A stretch of DNA of 38,882 bases from Hyphomicrobiaceae bacterium (GTDB lineage Bacteria > Pseudomonadota > Alphaproteobacteria > Rhizobiales > Hyphomicrobiaceae). Both the position numbers and the translations under genes were made by a program. Shown one piece after another: positions 27,040 through 37,144 of this stretch; positions within the stretch are counted from its first letter, which is position 1; each line of letters starts with the position of its first letter. The stretch spans positions 1-38,882 of the forward strand of contig JAKFWF010000055.1 in the NCBI GenBank assembly GCA_021730785.1. Direction: 5' to 3'. Below the pieces are notes generated by a model. The model made no database searches. It was not told where the DNA came from and saw only the letters and a list, made by a program, of their open reading frames with translations.

Positions 27040-27506
27040 GCCAGGCGCCGCCAGTGCCGATCATCCGTCGGGCCGTGGCAGCCGACCTGCCCGGCATCAT
27101 TGCCCTGCTGGCCGATGACGATCTGGGCCGCGGCCGCGAGGACGTTTCGGCCGATGCGTTCCCGCACTATGCCACGGCGTTCGCTGCCATCGAGCACGAC
27201 GCGAACCAGGTGCCGGTGGTGCTGTTGCTCGGCGGCGCGGTTGCGGGCTATTTGCAGATCACGTTCATTCCCGGGCTTTCGCGGCAAGGCCAATGGCGCG
27301 GGCTGATTGAATCCGTGCGCATTGAAAAGTCGTTGCGCGGACAGGGGCTCGGCGGCCAGCTCATGCGGTTTGCCATTCACCAGTGCCGGGCACGGGGCTG
27401 CGGCCTCGTCCAACTGACAACGGACAAGCGCCGCCTCGACGCCCGCCGCTTCTACGAGCAATTGGGGTTCCTGGCGAGCCACGAAGGCATGAAGCTCGAG
27501 GTGTGA
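27036..27506 (+). CDS. GNAT family N-acetyltransferase
   Basis: 156 residues from a GTG start overlapping the dnaE stop (GTGA). Typical GNAT elements: the IIRRAVAADLPGIIALLA N-terminal strand-helix, the acetyl-CoA-binding SLRGQGLGGQLM (pyrophosphate loop, about residues 93-104) and the C-terminal ARRFYEQLGFLASHEG. The substrate is unknown. It is probably translated from the dnaE message, and converges with the sulfolactate lyase gene 32 bp downstream. Confidence 0.92.
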   Translation: MSQAPPVPIIRRAVAADLPGIIALLADDDLGRGREDVSADAFPHYATAFAAIEHDANQVPVVLLLGGAVAGYLQITFIPGLSRQGQWRGLIESVRIEKSLRGQGLGGQLMRFAIHQCRARGCGLVQLTTDKRRLDARRFYEQLGFLASHEGMKLEV

Positions 27507-27538
27507 GCAGCGCCCGGCTGGGATGAGCGTGGTGCGGT

Positions 27539-28750
27539 TCAAGCGCTCCTATAGAGCTTGGTCATCGAGAACTCACGATGGCCGAGCGCCTCGGCCGCCG
27601 TCAGACGGCCGTTGCACGTGCGGATGATCATCTCGATCAGGGCATCGCCCGCGGTATCGAGCGTCTGATCGCGACGCAGAATTCCGGTGACGTCGACGTC
27701 GATGTGCTCGCCCATGGTGCGCAGCGTCTTCGGATTGCCCGAGATCTTGATCACCGGCACGATCGGATTGCCGATCACGTTGCCCTGGCCGGTCGGAAAC
27801 GTATGCACCACCCAGCCGCCGGCCGCCATCAAGGTCACGCACTCGGCGGCGGCCGACGACGTGTCCATGTAGTAGAGGCCGGCGCCCTTGGCTGGGGCTT
27901 CGGCGGCGTCGAGCGCATCGATGTAGCGGCACTGCCGGCCGATCTTTTCGAGATTGCCGAGTGCCTTTTCCTCGATGCTCGACAGGCCGCCGGCAATGTT
28001 GCCCTTGGTCGGCTGGCTTTCAGACAAATCGCCATCCTTGTGCGCCTCGATCACATCTTCCTGGTACGCCTTCCACATCTTGTACCACTTGTCGGCAACG
28101 GCCTTGTTGATGGCACGCTCGCGGCAGATGTGCTCGGCACCGGTGATCTCGGAGGTCTCGCCGAACACGCCAGTGATGCCCTTGGGGATCAGCTTGTCGT
28201 ACATGTTGCCGACGGTCGGGCACGAAGAGAGGCCGGTCGTAGTGTCGCTCTCGCCGCACTTCGTTGAAACCCAGAGGTCGGCAATGCCGCACTCTTCGCG
28301 CTTCAATTCAGACGCCCACTGCACGAACTCCTTCGCCTTGTAGGAGGCTTTCGCAATGGTCGCGATGTCGCCGTGCCCTTCGATGCCAAAGCCGACGACG
28401 GGCTTGCCCGTCTTGGCGATGCCGTCGACGACGCGTTTGGTCCAGCCATCCTCGATGCCGACCACGACGACGGCTGCGACATTAGGGTTCGAACCCGTGC
28501 CGATGAGCGTACGGAAGTGGAGATCCAAGTCCTTGCCGAACTGCAACCGACCGTAGGCATGTGGGATCGCGAGCGTGCCCTTGATGTTGTTGGCAACCGC
28601 CTCGCACACCGCGTTCGACAGATCATCGAGCGGCAGAATGACGACGTGATTGCGCACGCCGACCCGCTTGTTCTCGCGGCGCCAGCCGTGGAACGAAAGG
28701 TTGTCGTGCCTGGCGGCTGTGCTGCTCTTCTTTGCCGGTTTCGATGCCAT
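27539..28750 (-). CDS. suyB: (2R)-sulfolactate sulfo-lyase large subunit SuyB-like (UxaA family)
   Basis: 403 residues from the ATG at 28750, which has AGGA about 9 nt upstream. It belongs to the UxaA/altronate-dehydratase large-subunit family. The blocks [40 protein letters not shown] and [20 protein letters not shown] are present; the CGESDTTTG form is what I associate with SuyB rather than altronate dehydratase. With SuyA it would split sulfolactate into pyruvate and sulfite in the cytoplasm. It is the last gene of the leftward organosulfur operon, 64 bp after suyA, and the HpsN, HpsO and HpsP homologues upstream support the sulfolactate role. A sugar-acid dehydratase is the alternative. 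Confidence 0.85.
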   Translation of the reverse strand: MASKPAKKSSTAARHDNLSFHGWRRENKRVGVRNHVVILPLDDLSNAVCEAVANNIKGTLAIPHAYGRLQFGKDLDLHFRTLIGTGSNPNVAAVVVVGIEDGWTKRVVDGIAKTGKPVVGFGIEGHGDIATIAKASYKAKEFVQWASELKREECGIADLWVSTKCGESDTTTGLSSCPTVGNMYDKLIPKGITGVFGETSEITGAEHICRERAINKAVADKWYKMWKAYQEDVIEAHKDGDLSESQPTKGNIAGGLSSIEEKALGNLEKIGRQCRYIDALDAAEAPAKGAGLYYMDTSSAAAECVTLMAAGGWVVHTFPTGQGNVIGNPIVPVIKISGNPKTLRTMGEHIDVDVTGILRRDQTLDTAGDALIEMIIRTCNGRLTAAEALGHREFSMTKLYRSA

Positions 28751-28814
28751 CGGTGGGGTCCTGATCAAGAGTTGGGGCGAGGTTCAAGGGTGAGTGGGCG
28801 CGGCGTCGATCGCC

Positions 28815-29111
28815 TCACCAGCGCTTGGTCTTGTGATTGTGGACGTGGACGTGATCGCCCTTCTTGAAGTCGGCAACGACTTTGCCGATGTCTTCGCCAT
28901 ATTTGATGATGGTGTCGCCCTTCTTCATGTCGGTGAGCGCCACCTTGTGCCCCACGGGGATGTCGTGATTGGCCTTGGCGGTGATCGGCGTGTCGGTCTC
29001 GGTGATGACGCCACTCATGGTGGTGCCGGCCTTCAGGTCTTCGACGACGACGACGCCGACGTTGTCCTTGGGGCTGTGAACCAGGAAGTGCGGGATGTTC
29101 GGGATCGACAT
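28815..29111 (-). CDS. suyA: (2R)-sulfolactate sulfo-lyase small subunit SuyA-like (SAF domain)
   Basis: 98 residues from the ATG at 29111. It is a SAF-domain protein of the UxaA small-subunit type: HFLVHSPKDNVGVVVVEDL, then ANHDIPVGHKVALTDMKKGD, TIIKYGEDIGKV and the C-terminal HVHVHNHKTKRW. The HVHN-KTKRW ending is typical of stand-alone SuyA. It pairs with the large subunit next door. GGAG lies about 10 nt before the start. Confidence 0.85.
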   Translation of the reverse strand: MSIPNIPHFLVHSPKDNVGVVVVEDLKAGTTMSGVITETDTPITAKANHDIPVGHKVALTDMKKGDTIIKYGEDIGKVVADFKKGDHVHVHNHKTKRW

Positions 29112-29154
29112 TGGGGGGGTCTCCGGTGTGGTTGTGAACACGTGTGAAAGGTGG

Positions 29155-30156
29155 TCAGGAAGCCGGTCGCAAGATGATCTTGGCAGCCGCCGTGCGGCCT
29201 TCATCGATGGCCTTGAAGGCAGCCGCGCCGTCGCTCAGGGGCCGCTGCTCGACCCAGTCGAGGGTGCCGAGCTGGCCGCTGGCAAGTGCAGCAACCGTCT
29301 CGCGGAACTCGACCATCGTATAGCAGTAGGTGCCGACGAACGTGACTTCCTGTAATGTCAGCTTGCGGACGTCCACGCCGCCACTTCCGGGCAGCAAGCC
29401 GATATGCACGATGACGCCGCCCGGCTTCACCAGACGGCACGCCGCTTCACGCGTCTTGTCCGCACCGACCGCATCCAGCACAAGGTCGATCGACCCGTCC
29501 TTGGGGTCATTCGCCGTTCCAGGCTCATAGGGGGCGAAGGGGCCGGACTTGCGAACGGTCTCGCGGCGGGCGCGATTGGGTTCGGCCACATGGATCTGCC
29601 GGCAACCCGACATGGCAAGTACCAACGCCGCGCCGAGGCCGATGGCGCCGCCGCCAAGCACCGTCGCCGTCAGGCTCGAAGCCGGTCGCGGCGATGCCTT
29701 CAGGCCAAGCTGTACCGCGTGATAGGAGACGGCAATCGGCTCGGCCAGGGCTGCCTTCACGATGTCGAGGCCTTCCGGCACCTCGACCAGATTTTGCTCA
29801 GGAATGCGCACGAACTCCGCGAAGGCACCGGGCCGCGGCATCATCGAGATTATCTGGCGGGAGCCGCACAGGTGCGAGCGTCCGTCGAGACAGAAATCGC
29901 AGGCGCCGCATGTCACCAGCGGGTTGACGGTCACCCGGCGGCCCTTGTGGCGGCCCGACATGGCAACGCCCGCTGCCTCGTGCCCAAGGATGAGCGGGGC
30001 CGGGCGCCGGCTGTCGAAACCGTGATAGGCGTGCATGTCCGAGCCGCAGATGCCAACGGCATCGACCTTGACGACCACCTCGTCGTTCAGCGGCACCGGG
30101 TTCGGCTCGTCGCGAAACGCAAGTGAATTGGGGCCCGTGTAGACCAACGCTTTCAT
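29155..30156 (-). CDS. hpsP: Zinc-dependent alcohol dehydrogenase, HpsP-like (DHPS 2-dehydrogenase)
   Basis: 333 residues of the medium-chain zinc alcohol dehydrogenase family. The catalytic-zinc residues are in GICGSDMHAYHG (Cys) and GHEAAG (His-Glu). The structural zinc site is CGACDFC...HLC, and the Rossmann motif is LGGGAIGLGAALV (about 170-182). In DHPS degraders, HpsP together with HpsO interconverts the two enantiomers through the 2-keto form so that HpsN can use both. The start is ATG 30156, 7 nt after hpsO. The name comes mostly from context; sequence alone gives the family only. Confidence 0.8.
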   Translation of the reverse strand: MKALVYTGPNSLAFRDEPNPVPLNDEVVVKVDAVGICGSDMHAYHGFDSRRPAPLILGHEAAGVAMSGRHKGRRVTVNPLVTCGACDFCLDGRSHLCGSRQIISMMPRPGAFAEFVRIPEQNLVEVPEGLDIVKAALAEPIAVSYHAVQLGLKASPRPASSLTATVLGGGAIGLGAALVLAMSGCRQIHVAEPNRARRETVRKSGPFAPYEPGTANDPKDGSIDLVLDAVGADKTREAACRLVKPGGVIVHIGLLPGSGGVDVRKLTLQEVTFVGTYCYTMVEFRETVAALASGQLGTLDWVEQRPLSDGAAAFKAIDEGRTAAAKIILRPAS

Positions 30157-30163
30157 GAGCTGC

Positions 30164-30934
30164 TCATTTGGCTGTGAACCCGCCATCCACGTAAATTGTC
30201 TGGCCGGTGATGTAGGCGGAAGCGTCGCTGGCCAGGAACACGGTGGTGCCGTGCAGGTCGGCAAGCTCGCCGTTGCGGCCAATTGCAGTTTGAGCTGCGT
30301 TCGTGGCGGCGCGCTCGGGATTGTTGAAAACGGGCGCCGTCAGCGGCGTTGGAAAGAAGCCGGGGCCGATCGCATTGCAGGTGATGCCGTGGCGCGACCA
30401 CTCCTCGGCGATCGCCCGCGTCAGCTGCACGATGCCGCCCTTGCCGGCGCCGTAGGGCGCGCTGTTCGGGAAGGCGCGTGCCGATTGCAGGGACGCCAGA
30501 TTGATGATCCGCCCCCAGCGCCGCTCACGCATGGCGGGTGCGAGTTTCTGTGTCAGGAAGAACGGTGCTGCCAGATGCAGTTTGAGATGCAGGTCGAAGG
30601 CCTGCGGCGTCACCTCGGCAAACGGCTGCCGCAGATTGACGCCCGCCGCGTTGACGAGAATATCGACCGATGTGCCGTTGACTGCGAGATCGCGCGCCAT
30701 CGCATCGATAGCGTCCGCATCGGCAAGGTCGCAGGCGAACGGCGACGCCGCAATCTGCTCGGAGGCGAGCGCACTGGCGGCTTCGGCAAGTTCATGTGCC
30801 CGCCGCGCCACGAGGATCACGCGCGCTCCCGCCAGCCCGAGCGCGCGCGCCATGGCAAGCCCGATGCCGGAGTTGCCTCCGGTCACCAGCGCCGTGCGTC
30901 CCTTGAGCGAGAACAATTCGTTCAGGCGGCTCAC
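30164..30934 (-). CDS. hpsO: Short-chain dehydrogenase, HpsO-like (DHPS 2-dehydrogenase)
   Basis: 256 residues. Classical SDR signatures: cofactor loop TGGNSGIG (about residues 18-25), NAAG (about 94-97), catalytic Ser in NLASLQS, Tyr and Lys in PYGAGKGG, and C-terminal [12 protein letters not shown]. The cofactor is probably NAD(H), since Arg is seen in VARRAHEL, but specificity is uncertain. It is assigned HpsO by its place between HpsN- and HpsP-like genes. Confidence 0.8.
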   Translation of the reverse strand: MSRLNELFSLKGRTALVTGGNSGIGLAMARALGLAGARVILVARRAHELAEAASALASEQIAASPFACDLADADAIDAMARDLAVNGTSVDILVNAAGVNLRQPFAEVTPQAFDLHLKLHLAAPFFLTQKLAPAMRERRWGRIINLASLQSARAFPNSAPYGAGKGGIVQLTRAIAEEWSRHGITCNAIGPGFFPTPLTAPVFNNPERAATNAAQTAIGRNGELADLHGTTVFLASDASAYITGQTIYVDGGFTAK

Positions 30935-30945
30935 CGTGCCTACTC

Positions 30946-32295
<1,350 letters not shown>

Positions 32296-32307
32296 CTACG
32301 CCAAACA

Positions 32308-32333
32308 CCGCCGGACCGTTGCCGATCCGGCGG
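32308..32333 (-). terminator. Hairpin between binding-protein gene and hpsN
   Basis: CCGCCGGA (32308-32315) pairs with TCCGGCGG (32326-32333) around a 10-nt loop. It lies 15 bp after the binding-protein stop and upstream of hpsN. There is no T-run. It probably stabilises the binding-protein message or partly terminates, raising its dosage over the enzyme genes, as is usual for binding-protein operons. Confidence 0.5.
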
Positions 32334-32347
32334 AACTCGATCCATCG

Positions 32348-33400
32348 TCAGTTGGTCTTCGCAGCGAACGCGGCGAGGGCCGCATCTTTCTTCACCAGTT
32401 GCATCGCGCTGTCGTCGATGTAGCTCTTCGCATCTGGAACCTTGGGGATGGTGCCGACGTCGGTCATGAACGTGCCGATGTTGCCGAGCCACTTGTCGAC
32501 GTCCGACGCGCCGGCCGAGCGGTTCATGATCTTCAACTGCTCATCGAGACCGAAAACAGGGCGGGTTGCAAACTCGGCATCCGCCGCCTTGTCCGAAATC
32601 TCGACGCCGCCGACCGCGTAGAACTTCTTCATCATGGCACGCGCCTCGGCCGGATTGGCCTTGGCCCAGGACCAGCCGCGCAGATAGACCGCGAGGAACT
32701 TGGCGACCGCTTGCGGATTTTCCTTCACGAACTCCGGCCGGGCGACCAGTGCGCCGGGGACAATGGCGCCAGCGTCGGCGCCCGAGCACAAATACTTCGA
32801 GTTGCCTTTTTCTTCGAGCGTGTAGGTGTTGGGCGCCCACACGCCGGCGATGTCGCCGTTGTTCGACGTGATGGCCGAGATGATCTGTGCCTGGCCTAGG
32901 TTGACGAACTCGACGTCGGCGTTGGCGACCCCCCATTTCTTGAGGCAGCTCAGGCTTGCGTAGTGCACCGTCGAGTTGGTGGTGATCAGGATCTTTTGCC
33001 CCTTGATCGACGCCGGGTTGGCTTTCAGCGCGTCCAACTTGTCGGCGCGCACCATCAAGGCGTTGGCCTTGGATTCGTCGTTCGTCAGCCCGATCGTGGC
33101 GAGGCCGAAACGGGCAGCCCCCAGAACCGCCGGGACCGACCCCGTCCCGCCCACATCCCAGGACTTCGCTTGGGCTGCCGCAACCTGCGGTGCGCCGGCC
33201 GGGAAGGTCGAGAACTCGGGCTCGAGGCCAACTTCCTTCCACCAACCCTTTTCGGTTGCGACGAAGAATGGCAGCGCCCAGTACAGCGACGGCTGATAGC
33301 TGATCTTGATCTTGGTCACATCCTGCGCGGCCGCCGGTAGCGCCGCCGACGCGAGCATGATCGCTGCAGATGTTGCCAACACTCGAAGTCGTTTCGCCAT
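32348..33400 (-). CDS. Substrate-binding protein of sulfonate/taurine-type ABC importer
   Basis: 350 residues from ATG 33400 (GGGAGAG upstream). A Sec signal peptide is clear: MAKRLRVLATSAAIMLASAA, with cleavage after PAAA near residue 24. The mature protein has the NMT1/TauA-like fold: FFVATEKGWWKEVGLEPEFS, the ligand loop WDVGGTGSVPAVL and the cleft segment SNNGDIAGVWAPNT. Such proteins bind taurine, alkanesulfonates, nitrate or thiamine precursors. Its position directly upstream of hpsN suggests DHPS or a related sulfonate. Confidence 0.9.
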   Translation of the reverse strand: MAKRLRVLATSAAIMLASAALPAAAQDVTKIKISYQPSLYWALPFFVATEKGWWKEVGLEPEFSTFPAGAPQVAAAQAKSWDVGGTGSVPAVLGAARFGLATIGLTNDESKANALMVRADKLDALKANPASIKGQKILITTNSTVHYASLSCLKKWGVANADVEFVNLGQAQIISAITSNNGDIAGVWAPNTYTLEEKGNSKYLCSGADAGAIVPGALVARPEFVKENPQAVAKFLAVYLRGWSWAKANPAEARAMMKKFYAVGGVEISDKAADAEFATRPVFGLDEQLKIMNRSAGASDVDKWLGNIGTFMTDVGTIPKVPDAKSYIDDSAMQLVKKDAALAAFAAKTN

Positions 33401-33461
33401 TTCACTCTCCCTGGATTTGACCATTTGTGGCCATGCTTCTTCAAATTGCAGACACTCCGGC

Positions 33462-34259
33462 TCAGGCGCCCTCCACTCCCTTTTCCTCGCGCAGAGACTT
33501 CCAGATGTGGGTGCGCAGGTGCACGAACGACGGCAGATCCATCACGTCCTCGATTTTGGCGTGCTGGTCCCAGTTCTCGCTCGTGCGGATGGGCTTCACG
33601 TTGACGATCTCCTTGATGCGCCCCGGCCGGCGGGTCATGATCGCAACCCGATCGGCGAGATAGATCGCCTCCTCGACGCCATGCGTAATGAACAGCACCG
33701 TGCGCGGATTGACCCGCGACAGCCTGACGAGTTCCTCCTGCATGACGACGCGCGTCTGCGCATCGAGCGCGCCGAACGGCTCGTCCATCAGCAGCACCAC
33801 CGGATCGAGCGCATAGGCGCGCGCTATGGCGACGCGCTGCTGCATGCCGCCCGACAACTGGTGAGGAAACGCCGTCTCGTATCCGGCCAGCCCCATCAGC
33901 TTGATGTAGTGTGCGATGCGCTCGCGCCGCTCGGCTTCGGCGACACCCTTGTTACGCAGGCCGAAAGCGATGTTGTCGAACACGTTCTTCCACGGAAACA
34001 GCGCGAACTGCTGGAACACCACCGCGCGCTCCGGCGAGGGTCCACCCACCACGACATCATCCACCTTGACGCTGCCGCTGGTCGGCCGATCGAAGCCCGC
34101 GACCATGCGCAAGCAGGTGGTCTTGCCGCACCCCGAAGGGCCGACGATCGCGACGAACTCCCGGTCGGCGATTGCGAGATCGACACCGTCGAGGGTGACG
34201 ATGCCACGTCCCTCGTGCCCGTAGATGCGGCGGACTGCATCGAAGCGAATGCCACTCAT
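33462..34259 (-). CDS. ATPase of sulfonate/taurine-type ABC importer
   Basis: 265 residues from the ATG at 34259 (start MSGIRFDAVRRIYG). Walker A GPSGCGKTT (about 41-49), Q-loop VFQQFALFPWKNV, signature LSGGMQQRV (about 136), Walker B LLMDEPFGALD and H-loop ITHG are all present, in the nitrate/sulfonate/taurine style. A longer reading frame overlapping the upstream permease exists, but the family start is at 34259. It energises the two permeases encoded before it. Confidence 0.93.
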   Translation of the reverse strand: MSGIRFDAVRRIYGHEGRGIVTLDGVDLAIADREFVAIVGPSGCGKTTCLRMVAGFDRPTSGSVKVDDVVVGGPSPERAVVFQQFALFPWKNVFDNIAFGLRNKGVAEAERRERIAHYIKLMGLAGYETAFPHQLSGGMQQRVAIARAYALDPVVLLMDEPFGALDAQTRVVMQEELVRLSRVNPRTVLFITHGVEEAIYLADRVAIMTRRPGRIKEIVNVKPIRTSENWDQHAKIEDVMDLPSFVHLRTHIWKSLREEKGVEGA

Positions 34260-34272
34260 CGCATGGTCCTCA

Positions 34273-35067
34273 TCAGTCGAGCCCCCGCGCACGGCGGACA
34301 CCGCGCTCGAAGGCACGCAGCGCCACGTCGATCAACACACCAATGATACCGATCGCCACCATGCCCGCGACGACGGTCGTTGTCGAAACCGCGCTTTGTC
34401 CTTGCACCATCATGTAGCCGACGCCGCTGGACGCGACGATCAGCTCGGCACCGACCAGCGATTGCCAGCCCAGTCCGGCGGCGACGCGCAAGCCCGCGAC
34501 GATCGAGGGAATGGAGGCCGGCAGCAGCACCTCCGTGATCATGCGGAAGCTGCGCGTGCCGAGCATTTCGGCGGCCTCGATCAGATGCCGCTCGACATAG
34601 CGCGCGCCGCGATAGGCATTGATAACGCAGGGTGGAAACGCGCCGGAAAATATGATCATGATCGGCCCGCCGATGCCGGTGCCGAACCAGAGCGCCGCAA
34701 ACGGTACCCAGGCAATCGGCGCGATGAAGCGCAACGCATCGAAGACGGGCGTCACCATGTCGTCGAGCCAGCGGAACCAGCCCATCATCAGGCCGAGGGG
34801 AATGCCGATGACGGCTGCCAGGCCGAAGCCCATCGCATAGCGCCCGAAGCTCGACGCCAGATGCTGCGGCAGCGTGAAGCCGGCGAACGTGTTGGTCAGC
34901 AGATGCGTGAACCGATCCGCCACTTCCCACGGGGCGGGGAGGAAACTGCGCGGCACGAAGCCGCTGGCGGCAATGCCGCTCCAAAGCCCGAGGAACGCAA
35001 AGAAGCCGATGGCGCCAAGCAGGAGCGATTCATTTCGGGGGATCGGCAGCCGTGGATCAAGACGCAT
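34273..35067 (-). CDS. ABC transporter permease (SsuC/TauC family), first
   Basis: 264 residues with about six transmembrane helices. The conserved EAA-loop region is RYVERHLIEAAEMLGTRSF (about residues 155-173), followed by the LLPASIPSIVAGLRVAAGLGW block typical of nitrate/sulfonate/taurine permeases. The gene starts 3 nt after the stop of the second permease, and the ATPase start is 13 nt downstream. Confidence 0.92.
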   Translation of the reverse strand: MRLDPRLPIPRNESLLLGAIGFFAFLGLWSGIAASGFVPRSFLPAPWEVADRFTHLLTNTFAGFTLPQHLASSFGRYAMGFGLAAVIGIPLGLMMGWFRWLDDMVTPVFDALRFIAPIAWVPFAALWFGTGIGGPIMIIFSGAFPPCVINAYRGARYVERHLIEAAEMLGTRSFRMITEVLLPASIPSIVAGLRVAAGLGWQSLVGAELIVASSGVGYMMVQGQSAVSTTTVVAGMVAIGIIGVLIDVALRAFERGVRRARGLD

Positions 35068-35070
35068 GGC

Positions 35071-35841
35071 TCATCCCCTGACCTGGACCCAGGGCAGGGC
35101 GCGTTGTTCGGCGATCGCCAACAACTTGGTGGTGCTCCAGCCGAGAATGGCGACCCAAATCATCGCGAACAAAATCATGCCCGGATAGAGATCCTGCTGG
35201 GCGACATTCAAGATGCGGCCCAGGCCGGCGACGGCGCCGACCAGTTCGGCCGCGACCAGCGTTGTCCAGGATGCCTGCAGGGCAAGGCGCAACCCGGTGA
35301 AAATCGAGGGCATGGCGGCTGGGACCAGGACTTCGCTCACCAGCGCCAACCGTGGTGTGCCGAGCATCCGCGCGGCTTCGATGATCGGCGTGGCGATGTT
35401 GCGCACACCGGTGTAGGTGTTGATCACCGCCGGCACGAAGGCGGCAAAGAAGATCACCATGATCTTGGCGGCATCGCCGAGCCCGAGCCAGAGGATCGCC
35501 AGCGGGATCCATGCGAGCGGCGGGATTGGGCGGATAACCAGGAAGATTGGATTGATCAGGGCCTCGGCACGTCGGCTCCAGCCCATCAGCAGGCCGAGCG
35601 GCACGCCGACGGAAATTGCGAACAGAAATCCCATCGCCACGAGCTTGAGGCTATGCAGGATGTGGATGTGCAGCCGTCCGTTGGCATACCCCTTGGCCAC
35701 GATCTGGCCGGCCGCCACCCAGACGTCGTCGGGAGAGGGGAACCGCCCCGTGTTGATCGTGCCGGTGACCATCGTCAGGACGTACCAAAGCACCAGCAGC
35801 GCGCCGACGGTGGCCAGACCGATCAGACTTCGTCTACTCAC
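35071..35841 (-). CDS. ABC transporter permease (SsuC/TauC family), second
   Basis: 256 residues from GTG 35841 (VSRRSLIGLATVG), chosen because GGAGGA lies 6 nt upstream; a TTG start at 35910 would run into the LacI operator. About six helices; EAA region TPIIEAARMLGTPRLALVSE (about residues 155-174). It is the first gene of the leftward operon. Two different permeases give a heterodimeric importer, where many TauC/SsuC systems use one gene. Confidence 0.92.
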   Translation of the reverse strand: MSRRSLIGLATVGALLVLWYVLTMVTGTINTGRFPSPDDVWVAAGQIVAKGYANGRLHIHILHSLKLVAMGFLFAISVGVPLGLLMGWSRRAEALINPIFLVIRPIPPLAWIPLAILWLGLGDAAKIMVIFFAAFVPAVINTYTGVRNIATPIIEAARMLGTPRLALVSEVLVPAAMPSIFTGLRLALQASWTTLVAAELVGAVAGLGRILNVAQQDLYPGMILFAMIWVAILGWSTTKLLAIAEQRALPWVQVRG

Positions 35842-35895
35842 GAGCGCTCCTCCCCAGGATGCACTTGGCCAGCGACTTCCGGCGGCACGGCTTAA

Positions 35896-35909
35896 TGAAA
35901 GCGTTTTCA
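35896..35909. promoter_or_regulatory. LacI-family operator O1
   Basis: TGAAAGCGTTTTCA, a 14-bp palindrome with one mismatch and a central CG, typical of GalR/LacI family sites. It lies 54 bp upstream of the first permease gene of the leftward operon and very likely represses it. Confidence 0.75.
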
Positions 35910-36015
35910 AATATTCTTGAATGTCGCAGGCGTACTGTCAAGTGACTTACCAAAAACCCATAAATCATAGGGTTCTGCGAGCAGTATAATGCCGAAGCTA
36001 CGCACACGTCGATCT

Positions 36016-36029
36016 TGAAAACGTTCTCA
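36016..36029. promoter_or_regulatory. LacI-family operator O2
   Basis: TGAAAACGTTCTCA, a second 14-bp LacI-type palindrome with one mismatch, 21 bp before the lacI-like gene. The centres of O1 and O2 are 120 bp apart, which allows a repression loop controlling both directions. Confidence 0.75.
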
Positions 36030-36050
36030 AAATGAGCTACGCATGCCTGC

Positions 36051-37073
36051 ATGCAGGAGCGCAGTCGACCGACGATTTTCGATGTCGCGAGCCGGGCCGG
36101 CGTCTCGCCCGCCACCGTGTCGCGCGTGCTCTCGCAGCCGGGCATGGTGCGGTCGGAAAAGCGCACGCGCGTCAACGAAGCAGTCCTCGCGCTCGGCTAC
36201 GTGCGTGACGGCACGGCGCGTGCACTCGTGTCGGGCAGCACCGGGGCCATCGGCGTCGTGGTTCCGACCTTGGACAACGCGATCTTCTCGCGCGCCATCC
36301 AGGCCTTGCAATCACGCCTGGCGGAGGCTGGCCATCGCCTGATCGTTGCCTCGCACGAATACAGCCCAGCGACCGAAGTCGTCGCGGCTCGCTCGCTGAT
36401 CGAACACGGCATCGATGCGCTGGTGCTGGTCGGCATCGACCACGCAGCGGAGCTGTGGAGCCTGGTCGACACCTCGCCGCTGCCGCTGGTCCTCACCTGG
36501 TCGATCGCCGAGGGCCGGGATTGCGTCGGCTTCGACAATCGGCGCGCGGGCCGGATCGCGGCCGAGCATCTCCTGTCGCTCGGCCATCGCACGTTCGGCA
36601 TCATCTCCGGCATCCTGCAGCACAACGACCGCGCGACCGCGCGCATTGCCGGCGTCAGGGATGCGTTGGCCGACGCTGGGCTCGGCATTCCCGATTGGCG
36701 GATCTCGCAGCAAATGTTCAGCCTGGCGGGCGGGCGTGCCGGTCTCGCACACCTGTTGTCGCTCAAAGAGGTGCCGACGGCCGTCATCGGCGGCAACGAC
36801 TTGTTGGCGGCGGGCGCCCTGTTCGAAGCACAAGCCCGTGGCATTCGCGTGCCCGAGCAGCTGTCGATCATCGGCATGGACAATCTCGAACTTGCCGAAC
36901 ACGTGACGCCGGCACTCAGCACGGTCCATCTGCCGACGGCCGAACTCGGCCAGCGCGCCGCCGAACTCGTGCTGGCCCGCCTGGGCAGTGCCGGCGAACC
37001 ACGCGCCATCGAACTGCCGATCAATCTCATCGTCCGACAATCCACCAGTGCAGCGGCGCCAGAGACAACCTGA
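36051..37073 (+). CDS. LacI/GalR family transcriptional regulator
   Basis: 340 residues. The N-terminal helix-turn-helix TIFDVASRAGVSPATVSRVL (about residues 8-27) is followed by a periplasmic-binding-like effector domain (TGAIGVVVPTLDNAIFSRAI, DALVLVGIDH, the hinge GNDLLAAGALFEA, and SIIGMDNLELAEHVTPALS). It is divergent from the sulfonate-transport/hps/suy operon and upstream of metF and dmdA, with two LacI sites in the gap, so it probably controls both. The start lies within a perfect 12-bp palindrome CCTGCATGCAGG (36046-36057), and no good ribosome site is seen. Confidence 0.92.
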   Translation: MQERSRPTIFDVASRAGVSPATVSRVLSQPGMVRSEKRTRVNEAVLALGYVRDGTARALVSGSTGAIGVVVPTLDNAIFSRAIQALQSRLAEAGHRLIVASHEYSPATEVVAARSLIEHGIDALVLVGIDHAAELWSLVDTSPLPLVLTWSIAEGRDCVGFDNRRAGRIAAEHLLSLGHRTFGIISGILQHNDRATARIAGVRDALADAGLGIPDWRISQQMFSLAGGRAGLAHLLSLKEVPTAVIGGNDLLAAGALFEAQARGIRVPEQLSIIGMDNLELAEHVTPALSTVHLPTAELGQRAAELVLARLGSAGEPRAIELPINLIVRQSTSAAAPETT

Positions 37074-37144
37074 AATCCGAGCTGTTACGTCCGCCGATCA
37101 TTGTGCCGGGTTGCCCAAACCGCATACCACTGGAAAGCAACACC

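Noticed and set aside
27578-28267. Rightward frame opposite suyB
   Set aside because: Shadow of a well-conserved lyase gene.
34225-35895. 556-codon rightward frame opposite the two ABC permeases
   Set aside because: Low-complexity, charged translation; the minus strand encodes two complete permeases with good starts.
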